From Watersipora subatra (Eukaryota; Bryozoa; Gymnolaemata; Cheilostomatida; Watersiporidae), in the NCBI RefSeq assembly GCF_963576615.1, contig NC_088708.1, forward strand, positions 68,344,672 through 68,408,671: a stretch of 64,000 nucleotides of DNA. The letters run 5' to 3'. Numbering within the stretch: position 1 is the stretch's first letter; each line of letters opens with the position of its first letter. Shown one piece after another: positions 47,016 through 58,463 of the stretch. The notes under the pieces are model-generated. The model was given only the letters and a program-made list of their open reading frames with translations, ran no database searches and was not told the origin of the DNA. The position numbers and the translations under genes were made by a program.

Positions 47016-48038
47016 ATGCCGGACGCACTAGGACCACGTGAATCTGCACAGATTATTAGCAACAATAGTCGTTATGTTACGATTTCTCCCGATGCCATCA
47101 ACGTGATGTCTGGAGATTTGCTTGAGGAAATCAGAAGAAATCCGGAATATATCCACTTTAAAGGATGGAAAGCTCACGCCCTTAATCCAAAGACTTGTGA
47201 TGATAGAGCAGTCAATTGGATATTTCTTGTGGATGCGTTAAACTTCTCATTTTGGAGCTCGGACAGCGATAAAAAATACTGCGTGAGCTACAAAGGAAAG
47301 ACTTACACTGGCTACTGGTCAATGTGCGCGGCCATAAACAGGGCAATTGATGAGGGGATACCTATAACCTCAGCTCTTTATTGTAAGGAGTTAAGTTTGA
47401 AGGAAGCGAGGCGAGTCTTTCGTTCTGACAGTGAGACAGACCTACCCATGCTTGAGCAGAGAGTAAAGGTAATGAACGATATAGGAACAGTCCTTCTCAG
47501 CAAGTATGACGGGAAATTCACCAACTGTATCCTACAAGCTGTCGGAAATGCACAGATGTTGCTAGCGAGTGTCGTGAAATCTTTTCCTTGTTTTAAAGAT
47601 GAAGGAGTTTTTAATGGAAAAAATGTTTCTTTCTACAAACGCGCACAAATATTAGTGGCTGATATATGGGCATGCTTTGAAGGGAATGGCCTCGGTAACT
47701 TCTCGGACATTGACAGTATCACCATGTTCGCCGACTACAGGATCCCTCAAACGTTGGTTTACTTCGGAGTTATGCGATATGAGAATGAACTGCTCGAGTT
47801 GCTAGAAGCGGATCACCTTTTTGAGAATGGCGACCTCATGGAAATGGAAATAAGGGGGGTATCTGTGTGGGCTGTTGAACTTTTGGTGAAGCGAATGAAG
47901 GAACTGCTTAAAGAAAATTCTATAGAAATAAAAATAAATGCCATCCTACTAGATCACTTTCTCTGGGATTACCGACGCGAGCATGAGGCTGAGACGAAGC
48001 ACATACCATTTCACAAAGTGCGCTGCATATACTATTGA
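47016..48038 (+). CDS. QNG1: Queuosine 5'-phosphate N-glycosidase/hydrolase (QNG1, formerly C9orf64/DUF2419), intronless
   Basis: A single uninterrupted 340-residue frame, almost the length of human QNG1 (341). The family releases the base queuine from queuosine 5'-monophosphate so that it can be reused for tRNA modification. Family landmarks in order: VNWIFLVDALNFSFW (66-80), YKGKTYTGYWSMCAAINRA (92-110), KRAQILVADIWACF (208-221), MFADYRIPQTLVYFGVM (237-253), LWDYRRE (316-322) and the C-terminal RCIYY. The Asp of WDYR (Asp318) is the probable catalytic acid of the family. I chose ATG 47016 (MPDALGPRES); the frame is open upstream to a GTG at 46971, but there is no earlier ATG. It follows the coiled-coil gene and converges with the UBALD gene. 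The lack of introns is odd among its neighbours. Confidence 0.95.
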   Translation: MPDALGPRESAQIISNNSRYVTISPDAINVMSGDLLEEIRRNPEYIHFKGWKAHALNPKTCDDRAVNWIFLVDALNFSFWSSDSDKKYCVSYKGKTYTGYWSMCAAINRAIDEGIPITSALYCKELSLKEARRVFRSDSETDLPMLEQRVKVMNDIGTVLLSKYDGKFTNCILQAVGNAQMLLASVVKSFPCFKDEGVFNGKNVSFYKRAQILVADIWACFEGNGLGNFSDIDSITMFADYRIPQTLVYFGVMRYENELLELLEADHLFENGDLMEMEIRGVSVWAVELLVKRMKELLKENSIEIKINAILLDHFLWDYRREHEAETKHIPFHKVRCIYY

Positions 48039-48772
48039 AAATCTCGAAGGTTGGAGAGTTTTAGCATCTTGACTTGCTTGCTGTCACCTGTTGAATGGAG
48101 CTTGCCGACACCGATTGAGGGTGCAACTGAAGAACTATGCATTTGTAACTTTAGTTTAACTGTTGTTCACTTTTAGACAGCTTAGCGACTAAGTAGTAAA
48201 ATACAATGACTTGTGTAAACACTCAAAAAATTTATTTTTAATTTATGTTATATAATATTACTATATACACATTTTTTTATCAAAAGATAGGAGACGTAAC
48301 TCCAAATTATCACTGCTTTAGCATAGATAAAATAACTAACCTGCTAAGCAAAGACAAATTAACAGCTTATGTTGCTAGATAGGAACATATACGTATAACA
48401 TGCTTGGGAAACATAACCCCTATTTCAAACAACCCTACACGGAATATCGTTAAATCACAATCAATAGTGGAGGAAACCATCTCAAACCATTTCATTTTTA
48501 GTCAATTTGCAAGCTTACTGTAAATACATATTTCTATGGTGATGGTACAAAAACTGAAAGATGAATGCAGTGCACGAGTAGCTATACAGTATCAATTTGG
48601 AGTTGCATTCCCATGTGTTGAACCATCTGACACGATCCAGTCATGGGCTCGATCGGCGTCTAAGTATCTGCGTTCAGCAGAGCATGAAAGCAGCACAATA
48701 TTGAAAACAGGCCTAAACATAGGGCTAGCATCATATGGCGTGTACAGTTCCTGAGATTGGTATATCCGGTCC
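48039..48772. other. Convergent 3' ends of QNG1 and UBALD
   Basis: There are 734 bp between the two stop codons. It should contain both 3' UTRs. No other gene is supported. Confidence 0.5.
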
Positions 48773-51700
48773 CTATTTTCCGACCTCGATGTGCTTTGGA
48801 TTCTGAGAGACGACTTGCTGGGTTGGTGCGGCAAAAAAGTTGGGTGGTTGTTGATGCTGCGCCACGTGCTGCATCGTATGAGTCTGTGGTGTGTTAGAGT
48901 TACTAAGGGGCGTACTGCCATACCTAGTTGAGTCTGTAGCTGATAGCTTATTAAAGGCGGCGAGGGCATCTGGAAACTGCGGGGGAGTGGCTGGTGTGTT
49001 GGTAGGAGCGCATACCTACAAAACAAGCTCGGTAATTATTTCTACAACTGTATAAACCTTAAAGGTTGACTTGCAACAAAATTCACATTACAGTTATTTG
49101 GTATCAAAAGATTCACCATGTCTTGCTATGTTGTGTTGTAGGTGCAAAATATGTGGAAATGTGATTACAAGCTCTCAAAAGCTAAAAAAACAAATAGTTA
49201 ATCGCAGCCATCACGAAACCGCCGTAGATTAGAATATCTTTCCAAGAAGGCTCAAATGGGACGTAGTTGTACAAGATAGATGGCTTCTGCTTACACTTTC
49301 ACGCAACCTCATTCGTCAAAATATTTTCACAAATATACTTCATGTATTCAATAAAACCATGTCTATTGTTCTTACCCATCTATTGTCCTATCATCCTCAT
49401 TGTAATGCTATTACTTTGAGTACTGATATCTAAAATTTACCGTAAAAAATCGTTTAATTTTTTAACCTTAGCTCGAAGGAGTGCATATCATCCTCTGATA
49501 AACATGATGAGCCTGTTGGTCACCTGTGATAGTCGAAAAATGATGCAGAAATAATTCGCGGTGTTTGGCAGGAAGTATTGGGTCACATAATCAGATTACG
49601 ACTAGACGATTAGACCAAGCCGTAACAAAACTGTAAAGTAGCGAGCATCTATATTTGATACAAGGTCTTCGGTAAAACCCAGAGTGTTTGTCATAAACTA
49701 GTGCTATGAGAAGTTTTATATTGAGTTTTTTATTGGCCTTTCAATTTACGTGAGAACATCATGTGTTAAAACAATAACCAAATGTAATGACTACGTCAGA
49801 GAAATAAACTGATTTCAATCGTGATGGCGGCGATAAACTGTTCGTTTTTGAGCTTTGAAGAGTTTGTAATCACATTTCCACATATTTTGCACCTACAACA
49901 CAGCAGAGTAAGACACGGTGAATCTTTTGATACCAAATAACTGTAATGTGAATTTTATTGCAAGTCAACATTAAATGAACATAACCTCTAAAACTGGTAT
50001 TGCCACCCACCTATCATAATTCTGTTACAATACACAAATGTAACTAAGCCAATTGGGTACTGCCTCAGCCAGCCTACAGAACCTTTTAGCTCAGAACAAA
50101 CTGAGCATCGAGATGGCTTGTCAAACCTTCTCTAGAACTGTTAGACATTGCCCTCCCTATTGCGGGGAAAGAGAGAAATCTTAGCAAAAGTTGTCACTAC
50201 AGGACAGCCAGCAAAGGCCTAGGACAGATGACTAGCCAACACAGGCTATATAATGTAGATAGGTTATGCACGTTACGCACAGGTTATATATAGATAAACA
50301 AAGATGGGCAGCTCGCAATGCTTAGCATTGCCAAGTATACACAAGCTTTCAATTGTCTAACATCTCTGCTGATTACTTTAATGTATGCTGTGGAGCTCTA
50401 ACATAATACTAATTTTAATCATTTCCAGTAAGGAATCTGTTAAGGAACACAGGCTAGGGTGTGCAGTTAAATTTTTACTAACAAAAAATAAAACTAAACA
50501 ATGCTCTACACATTTTGGAATTGCACCAGTAGATTGCTGACACTGGTCTGCTAGTCACTTACTACAAGACACTACTGAGGAATGTTGATAATACGAGATG
50601 AGCTAGAGACTGCTTCGGGAAATCCATTTATACATTTGACTAATCATTCCAGTGTGTATTCAATGGAATGTGAACACGAAGGTAAGCAAAATTGCCAACA
50701 GGCTATCACATGACATTATCACTACCCTATCAACTGGCGGCTAGGCGAGGTGAAGGAAGGATAATGACACCAGCTCAAGTGACAGCACACAAAGACGAGT
50801 TGATAGTGTTTGAAAGCGTACGATGAGGCGCAATCATCGTAGTAGGATATCTGTGTTAGTAGATTTCGTAGTAATCTGCAGTGGCGACCAGATTACTGGG
50901 GTGGCACCCGAGGGCCTCAAGTGGAACATAGTATTAATCAACCGCTAAGATTGTTTGTCAAGCATCAAAGCCAGAGCTTTTTAATTAGCTGAGCGTCAAC
51001 CTTGGAGAAGGCCGACCAAATCAGTTGGATAGCATCCAATGTACTGACAGCTAAAACCAAGGGAATTCTCGTATTTTGAAAGCAATATGAATAGTTAGGC
51101 TAGCTTATATAAATTGACCAGCATAGACAACTAACCACTATGATACCTCAGTAGGATATGGTAGTCATTTGTGGTAACTCCTGCATTAGTTGAATTTGTC
51201 AACAACTAACTTTCTAGTAGTAATAGCACCATCAGTATCACAATATGGGCTACTATAAAACGTCACCATTCAAAGTAATATTGTAGTCTTTATGCTATGG
51301 TGAGTGTACTACAGCTGGTGACTAACTCCCAGCAATACAGACTGCATTAACAAAACTACAACTCAGCAATGAGTACCTTAAGAGCTGTTGTAGAGAAGCC
51401 AACTTCTCAAAGACTCCACACACTGCCAAACCAGCAAAAGAAAATGTACACCATATCTTTCCCTGATGATCATTTAATGCATATATTTGAAGTTTCGATG
51501 CAAAAATTGTGATAACTACCAAAAACTTGATCTGGACATCCAACAATGCTTAGTCACATTCTATCATCACTATGTGACCAAAAAGAGACCGCCTATCTAA
51601 TACACCATTACGTAACAATTTGGTGAGAGTCGGCAGACAGACTGCCAACTACACAGCACTTACTAACAGCTCACGTGTTCAGCAGCATTCATGTATCATT

Positions 51701-53408
51701 TTCGGTTCACTAGTCTTCTGTACACACATAGTTTTAAATTATTCTTCCTAATTCAGCAGGTAACAATAGACATTGACAGCACGCCTCAAGCACGTGTAAG
51801 GCAAGACTTGGCCAGAGTAGACTCATCGCTTACACGTAACTAGACTCATGCTTATGCAATACCAACAATCAGTCAGCTTACTACCAACTAGTAGACTACA
51901 CACATACCATACAATAGGCAAAGCTAAAACAATAAGTTATGAGATGATAGCCGGACATTGTTGGGCTCTATTGATCGGCGCATTTTAGAACATGGAATAT
52001 AAAAGTGACAGGGCTACTTACGGTTAAGTGATTATGAGTTCCTCCGCAATTTCTACATCTGTTTGGTATAGTTACTGCTGATTCTTGAAAGAAGAAACTA
52101 AGAGCCGTCTAAAACAAAGATAAAAACAAATATATATTTCTGTAAGTAGCATTCAGCGGATGCCAACTAGCAGTCATTCAACATAAGCCAATAGGCAGTC
52201 GCCTACAGGTGCATCAGTAACGAGTCCGTAAGACAATGGCATTTAGCTATCACAAAAACAAGCATATGCCAATTAAGTTGTCCAATTGAAGAGCATGCTA
52301 ACTTGGCACTTTCTACTACATTTTATATACCCATCTGATATTTCATGTGACCTAGTTTTTGATTAAAAAAATCCACCCATATTAAGGCATTCTGAAGACT
52401 TGACGACTAATGAAAATACTTAAAATAGACAGTCAACTATAATGAAGTTTCGATTATAATGTGAGCTGCAATAACGACTCGCAATAAAAAGCAATCAAAT
52501 AAATAACTTAAGTTTATGTAATGTCCTCATAGGTTAACAAAATAATGGTCATAAAATGATATTGAACATCAGTTAATGTCGATGTTTTATAGTATGTTCA
52601 AGGTTGTCCATTTCCGCACAGACAGTATAACAAATGAAAATATGTGTGGTTAAAACTCGAATACCAATAATATAGTAATAAAATAATAAAAGTACTTTAG
52701 CATAGCCAATAATTTTGCGTGCCTAAACCACTTTATAACAGCAATATTTAAACTAGTAAAAACGACACAATCACAAGGGTTAGCTACACGACGAAGTTCA
52801 ACCTTAGCACAAATAGTGATAGTAAGGTTCTTGATAACCTGAATTAATTCACTTACAAAAGTGCAAAGCAACAAAAACGATATTCGGTTTTTGAAGTAAT
52901 CAATTCAAGAGCTTGTCGATATGTCGCTGTACAATAGTAGACTGATAAATAATCGTCCTTGGCTTTTATACAGCGTATATATTGAAAGATATCCTTAACA
53001 CATGCCTCAATAATGTAGATGCACTAAAATTTAATACAGTAAGCCAGAAACTTCAACGTAATCTCGACTTAAACTTAGTTATACGCGCAGTAACTATTGG
53101 TACCGACCTAGCATGTTTAATTGATTGCTAATTATCCAGTGAAGACAAACATCAACAGCGTATGCTTACAAAATATATTATGTACTAAATTTATTGGCGC
53201 TACCTCGGCGTTATCCCGATTTGGCACGTCCAGAAGAGCTTGTTGTTAGAACAGAAGAACAGGAATTCATAAAACGGAAATAAACTGCACCACTACTCAC
53301 CTCGTATTGCCATTGACTTGCTTGAAGGTACTTTCTAGCTTGGTCTTCCGGGCAACCAGATATCATCATAAATTGGTTGAGCACAAGTTGTTCGCGCAAA
53401 GAATCCAT
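48773..53408 (-). CDS. UBALD2: UBA-like domain-containing protein (UBALD1/UBALD2, FAM100 family), complete
   Basis: Minus-strand exons 53408-53301, 52108-52022 and 49015-48773 join in phase to give 145 residues. The UBA-like fold occupies about 1-50: MDSLREQLVLNQF, GCPEDQARKYLQASQWQYE, then TALSFFFQES. The C-terminal half is low complexity (P, Q, T, N) and begins with the strong family signature APTNTPATPPQFPDAL. Vertebrate UBALD proteins are about 160-180 residues; their function is poorly known and ubiquitin binding is inferred from the fold. Whether this is nearer UBALD1 or UBALD2 cannot be decided. The intron 2 acceptor lies only 44 bp from an inserted TTAA element. Confidence 0.93.
49059..49974. 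mobile_element. TTAA-flanked long-TIR element, copy D
   Basis: A 916-bp full copy, with TTAAAGGTTGACTTGC at the left, its complement (one mismatch) at the right, and TTAA at both ends. It is inverted internally relative to copies A, B and E. It lies in intron 2 of the UBALD gene, 44 bp from exon 3. Confidence 0.9.
49975..52021. other. Rest of UBALD intron 2
   Basis: A plain intron stretch. I see no repeat family, RNA gene or supported reading frame in it. Confidence 0.4.
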
Positions 53409-55282
53409 TATATTTGATTAATTAGAAATGGCACTGCTTCCTCTGCTGTCTGTACGGTTCGAGAAAACGTAAACACCACTGATTAAAGAATGAACGACGT
53501 TATTGTAACCGTTTACACGATTGGTTCGCAAAGTTTTGGTTGTGGCTCGCGAACTGATACCAAAATATCACTTAACACGATTATTTGATTAAACTGAACT
53601 TATTCTTATTATGTATTTTATATATTTTTATATATTTTTGTATAAAAATTACACATAAGTTGTTAAATATAAAACGTATCGTAGTTTAAATATTATAACA
53701 ATATTTTTTGTATGCGAACGTGTAGCAAGTTTGTTTTTGTTTTGAATTGAGTTCAAGGTCGGTAATAATGGTTCCGTGTTTATCCAATCAAAATTTAGTT
53801 GACAAAGCTGTAATACCATTTGGTGTGGCCGTGAAAGTCTGAAATGGGAGCTCGGATAAACTAGAAAAAGTGAAATACCATTCATTTTTACGTCCGTTTA
53901 CCTGGTTGGTTCGGCGAATTATAGCAAAGACGTTTGGGGAAGCTCTTTCTGACGTAATTTTGTATAAGAAAAATCACATTACCTAATTGAAACTTTAATC
54001 TGTTTGTTTGCAGTTCCACAAACGGGAATGTGTTCGCATTGTAGGTAGCTTGAAAATGTACTTAATCTGTTAATCCCTGTTAATCTTACTGCTCAGCATT
54101 TGTATTATTTTAAAGTTTTTGATAGTAATTATTAAAGTAAAAAAGCTTATCATGGAAAAGTTATCTGTTACTTACCATAGCTTTGTCAAGGGTCACACAG
54201 GTCAACATTACATACTTCGATCTTGAACCCGTTTTATACAGTCTCGGGTGCTATGCTTTTGAAAATAGTCACATGAAAAACCTCAACTAGTAGACTGAAC
54301 TTTCTCGAGTTTTTGTCAAATTTTGTGGCCATAGGCTCCAAATCATGGAATTGCTTATCTTGTATGGTGTCCAATAAGGATAAATACTGTTGCTAACCTA
54401 TAAAGGTAGCTTTCAATATTCATGTGTTTTTAAAAATAGAAGTGATTTAGTGGTAGAACTTAGAATTTAGTGGTAGATGTAGTGCTAAGATATGGTAAAG
54501 TTGATTTTCAACCACTGATATTACTTCAAGTGATACTTCCCTTTTGCTTGCAATATGTCTTTAATAGTCCCAAGTAGCATACTATTTGAAAAAAGATGCC
54601 TTTGCCAAGGGTGCTGTAGCAATGCAATTACTTATTTTATTAGGTTGTTCTTGTTGTGATTCACATCATTTCGTCAACCAAGTGAGCCAGTTATTTTTGT
54701 TTGTACATTAAGATGGTAAGATCTCAAATAACTTGTAATGATATTGTTCCAATCTCCTCTCCAGAGATTCAAGATTTTATATGAAAGTATATTGTTATCA
54801 TTGATGTTTTTTCAATCCTTTGCTAGTCTGTTCGCTAATGTTATGTTAACAAACAGATTACATGTGGTAAAACAAAACTGTATTGACTAAGCATTATGCA
54901 AAGCAGGGCTACCAAAACATATCTATGCTACCAAAAAAGTGCAAATTTTTGAGATACAGTCACACTTTGACTACATTCACCATAACATATAAGTTCTTCA
55001 GTCTGCAATGTAAAATTTGAGAAAATATTTGATAGTTTGACTATCTCAAAATACCGCCTTCACATATATACAAATTGTCTTGTAGGCCTATGTCATTATT
55101 GTTAGACCTCTGTTCACCAGTCTTCAATGTAACACTGAAGTGACAATAAACATCTCTAATAATTAACACAAAATTACTTTAGTTCCTTACATATTATTTC
55201 GTTTATTGTATTTTGTTCCTTACACAATTTTATATAATGCATTTGTATTTAGGCAATATGTTACTGTGTGAAGTATTTATTG
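53409..55282. other. Upstream flank of the UBALD gene
   Basis: This contains the UBALD promoter near its left end. Otherwise it is AT-rich, with no supported frame. Confidence 0.4.
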
Positions 55283-56167
55283 TTAAAGGTTGATTTGCAA
55301 CAAAATTCACATTACAGTTATTTGGTATCAAAAGATTCACCATGTCTTACTCTGTTGTGTTGTAGGTGCCAAATGTGTGGAAAAGTGATTACAAGCTCTT
55401 AAAAGCTCAAAAACAAAAAGCCGCCGTAGATCGGAATCTATTTATTTTTCTGACGTAGTCATGACAGTTTGGTTATTGTCTTGTCACGCGATGTTCTCAC
55501 GTAAATTGAAAGGGCAATAAAAAGCTCAATATAAACTTATCGTAGCACTAGTTTATGACAAACACTTCGGGTTTTACCGAAGACCCCATATCAAATATAG
55601 ATGCTCGCTACTTTACAGTTTTGTTTCGGCCTGGTCTAATCGGCAAGTCATAATCTGATCATGTGACCCAATACTTCGCAAAAAACTTTTGCAGCACTTC
55701 TCGATTATCACAGGTGACCAACAGGCTCGTCACGGTTATCAGACAATGGTATGTACTCCTTCGAGGTAAGGTTAAAAAATTAAATGAATTTTTACAAAAA
55801 GTTATAAGATATCACTGCTAAAAGTGTCACCATTACAATGACGATAAAACAGACGCGTAAGAACAAGAGACATGGTTTTATTGAATACGTGAAGTATATT
55901 TGTGAAAATATTTCGACAAATAAGGTTGCATGAAAGTTTAAACAGAAACCATCTACCACAACTACGTCCCATTTGAGCCGTTTTGGAAAGAGATTCCAAA
56001 CTACAGCGGTCTCGTGCGGCTGCAATTAACTGTTCGTTTTTTAGTTTTTAAGAGCTTGTAATCACATTCTCACATATTTGGCACCTACAACACAACCTAG
56101 TAAGACACGGTGAATCTTTTGATATCAAATAACTGTAATGTGAATTTTGTTGCAAGTCAACCTTTAA
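55283..56167. mobile_element. TTAA-flanked long-TIR element, copy E
   Basis: An 885-bp full copy between UBALD and the MGRN1-like gene, with TTAA at both ends. The left end has one change (TTAAAGGTTGATTTGC). Confidence 0.9.
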
Positions 56168-56721
56168 ATCTTTAGGCTGTGATACGAATTATGTAACTCA
56201 AATAGAGTGTATTGTTATAGGAATATTTACCCCAATAAATGTCATTCAAAAAAGATTTTTGGGCGGTTCAACTGTACATCTATAATGCCTGGAAAGGTTA
56301 AGCAGGCTTGAACTTATTTCATCAAAAATTCTGCTAAAGCAGGAAATAATTTTCCTGCATTTAGTAGATTTTTTCTCAAGTCCAAAAAAATATGAAGTGA
56401 ATTAAGCATAAATATTCAGTGATTATTATGTTCGTACCTTGTTGATTTTTACATAAAAACATTTTTCTGTATAAAATTATTGCATTCGGTAGTAGCTCAA
56501 AAAATTGGACCGTCTAGACATTTGGGTAGTAAAGGCGAATCTAAAATCTCCATACATTACCTGAGTTACTTCGTTTATAAGGACTTGCGCCTTCATTATA
56601 TTCCTATACCAGAGCAGCACATCTTATGGACATTTAAAGTTTCACTCCCGTCAAGTTTTAAAAGATTCTATCAAAGATTATAGGGATTGTTGTATCATTT
56701 AATATTTTGTGTGTTGTTTGT

Positions 56722-56945
56722 TTGTTTGATCTGTCTGCCAGATTGTTGCAAGATTAAAATGGGTTAAACTTGATCGGAATTAAAACTGTTGTCATTTTTG
56801 GAGACGTTTTTCTTCTGAATGTTTCAGCCATTATAAAGTATTGCTGATTTTAATCTTAAAACATCCTGGCAGTCAGATCACCTAAAACTACAACCAAAAT
56901 CTCAAATGGCAGCAAAAATATCTAAATGTTCTGAAAAACTTGAAA
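56722..56945. repeat. Foldback element, copy 3 (free-standing)
   Basis: Arms include GATCTGTCTGCCAGATTGTT / CATCCTGGCAGTCAGATCAC and AAGATTAAAATGGG / TGCTGATTTTAATCTT. There is no Tigger end around it, unlike copies 1 and 2. Confidence 0.65.
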
Positions 56946-58463
56946 TTTAGAGTAACCCTTTAAAGCACATAAATTACATAAGTACTTTTATCATATATTT
57001 CAGTACATCAGAGTCTTGGCTTTCGAATGAGCCTATATTCAATACCCAAATAATAATAGAACTATGAAAAGCAGGGTGTCAAAAGTATGTCCTGCAATAA
57101 AAAAAACACTTGGTTTTAGTTCTCTCAATGTGATGTCATAATTATCATTTTGCCTTAGGTCGTCGATCCCTTTCGCTGCCATTGAGGCTGCGCTTTTCTG
57201 TGACAATCAGTGCTCTTAAACCCAGAGAGCGCTAATAATAAACTAGCATTCTAGATAATTAATAATGCCCTGGATCGTGCTAACGCCCGACCAATACAAA
57301 CACATGTTCTGGTTTAATAGATTTCGGGTGATTGTTAGTTTACTTTTTTCATACCTTCGTTCATTTTAAACGTTTTTAGTAATTATTATCACATCTTTTT
57401 ATATATGGCATTGTTTGTCGCATACAGAAATGATTAATAACTTGATTAATAACGAATTAGTAATTAAATATCAAAAAGAAAAAAATTAAAATATTTATAT
57501 TATATTCGAATAAATTACAGTATATGGAAAATAGAAAACAGGTGTATTGGCCAGTTAAATTAATCACTTTGTGTATGATACTAGCTTATAGGCAGATTAA
57601 GTTATTTACAGTAGGCTTATCTATTTTTAACAATCCCGGAGTGCAGTGAGTCAACCCCAACGATTGATTTAATTCAATTGATTTTTACAACAAAATTAAA
57701 CAAAAACAGAAATGACTACTAACAACATGCCTGGTTGTTAACCACCCATGGCGGTAAAGGTAATAAAATCACATCAATTAAATTGTGACCTGCATTGGCA
57801 TGGCCTTAGGACTATATGTAGGTTGCACTCTTGCGAGATCACGCAATGCTTGAAATTAATTAGCCTCAGTCATGCCCCCAACATCACAATAAAAAGAGAG
57901 GGCTAGTGCATAATATCGTAAAATTGGGAAAATATACTACTGTGCTTGAAATCTGAGTTATTTATTAAAAATAATCTGTACATGGAGAGCTAATGACACA
58001 TTCCTTTGTCATCTTCATTGGTTCTCCGGAGTTGTCCTACCTTCGCCTGCCACTAGCGTCATTATCGTAGTTAATAAATATAAGCAGTAAACGAAAAAAT
58101 AAGTGGTAAGAACACTTGACACCGAATATGAAAATTGTCGCGTCACAATTTCCGAGCCAATACCATTGAACATTTCTGCGGTAGAGCTCTGGTGAAATCC
58201 TATAAACACCAACCAATGTCTGTCTCACCATGTCAAACATTGGCTCATTTGAAAGCCAAGATATTGAAGAACCTGAATAAGCTGAAACAGTGCTTATGTA
58301 ATTGATGTGCTTTAAGGTTTCTACACTAAGCATCATCTTCATATAAAAATCATTGCTTTAAAGACCAGGCCAGTCAAAGCAGACTTCATTCTGCTAACTC
58401 CAATAACCAGTTGGCCCGTTTTTAGAACTGCAGATATAGCGAGGGCAGATCTCATCCGCTATC
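56946..58463. other. Upstream flank of the MGRN1-like gene
   Basis: Promoter and 5' leader are expected at the right end. A minus-strand frame of about 100 codons at 58342-58037 has no recognised domain. Nothing else is supported. Confidence 0.4.

Noticed and set aside
58015-58342. Frame of about 100 codons just upstream of the MGRN1-like gene
   Set aside because: No family resemblance, a poor start context and no splice partners found; it may be chance in intergenic sequence.
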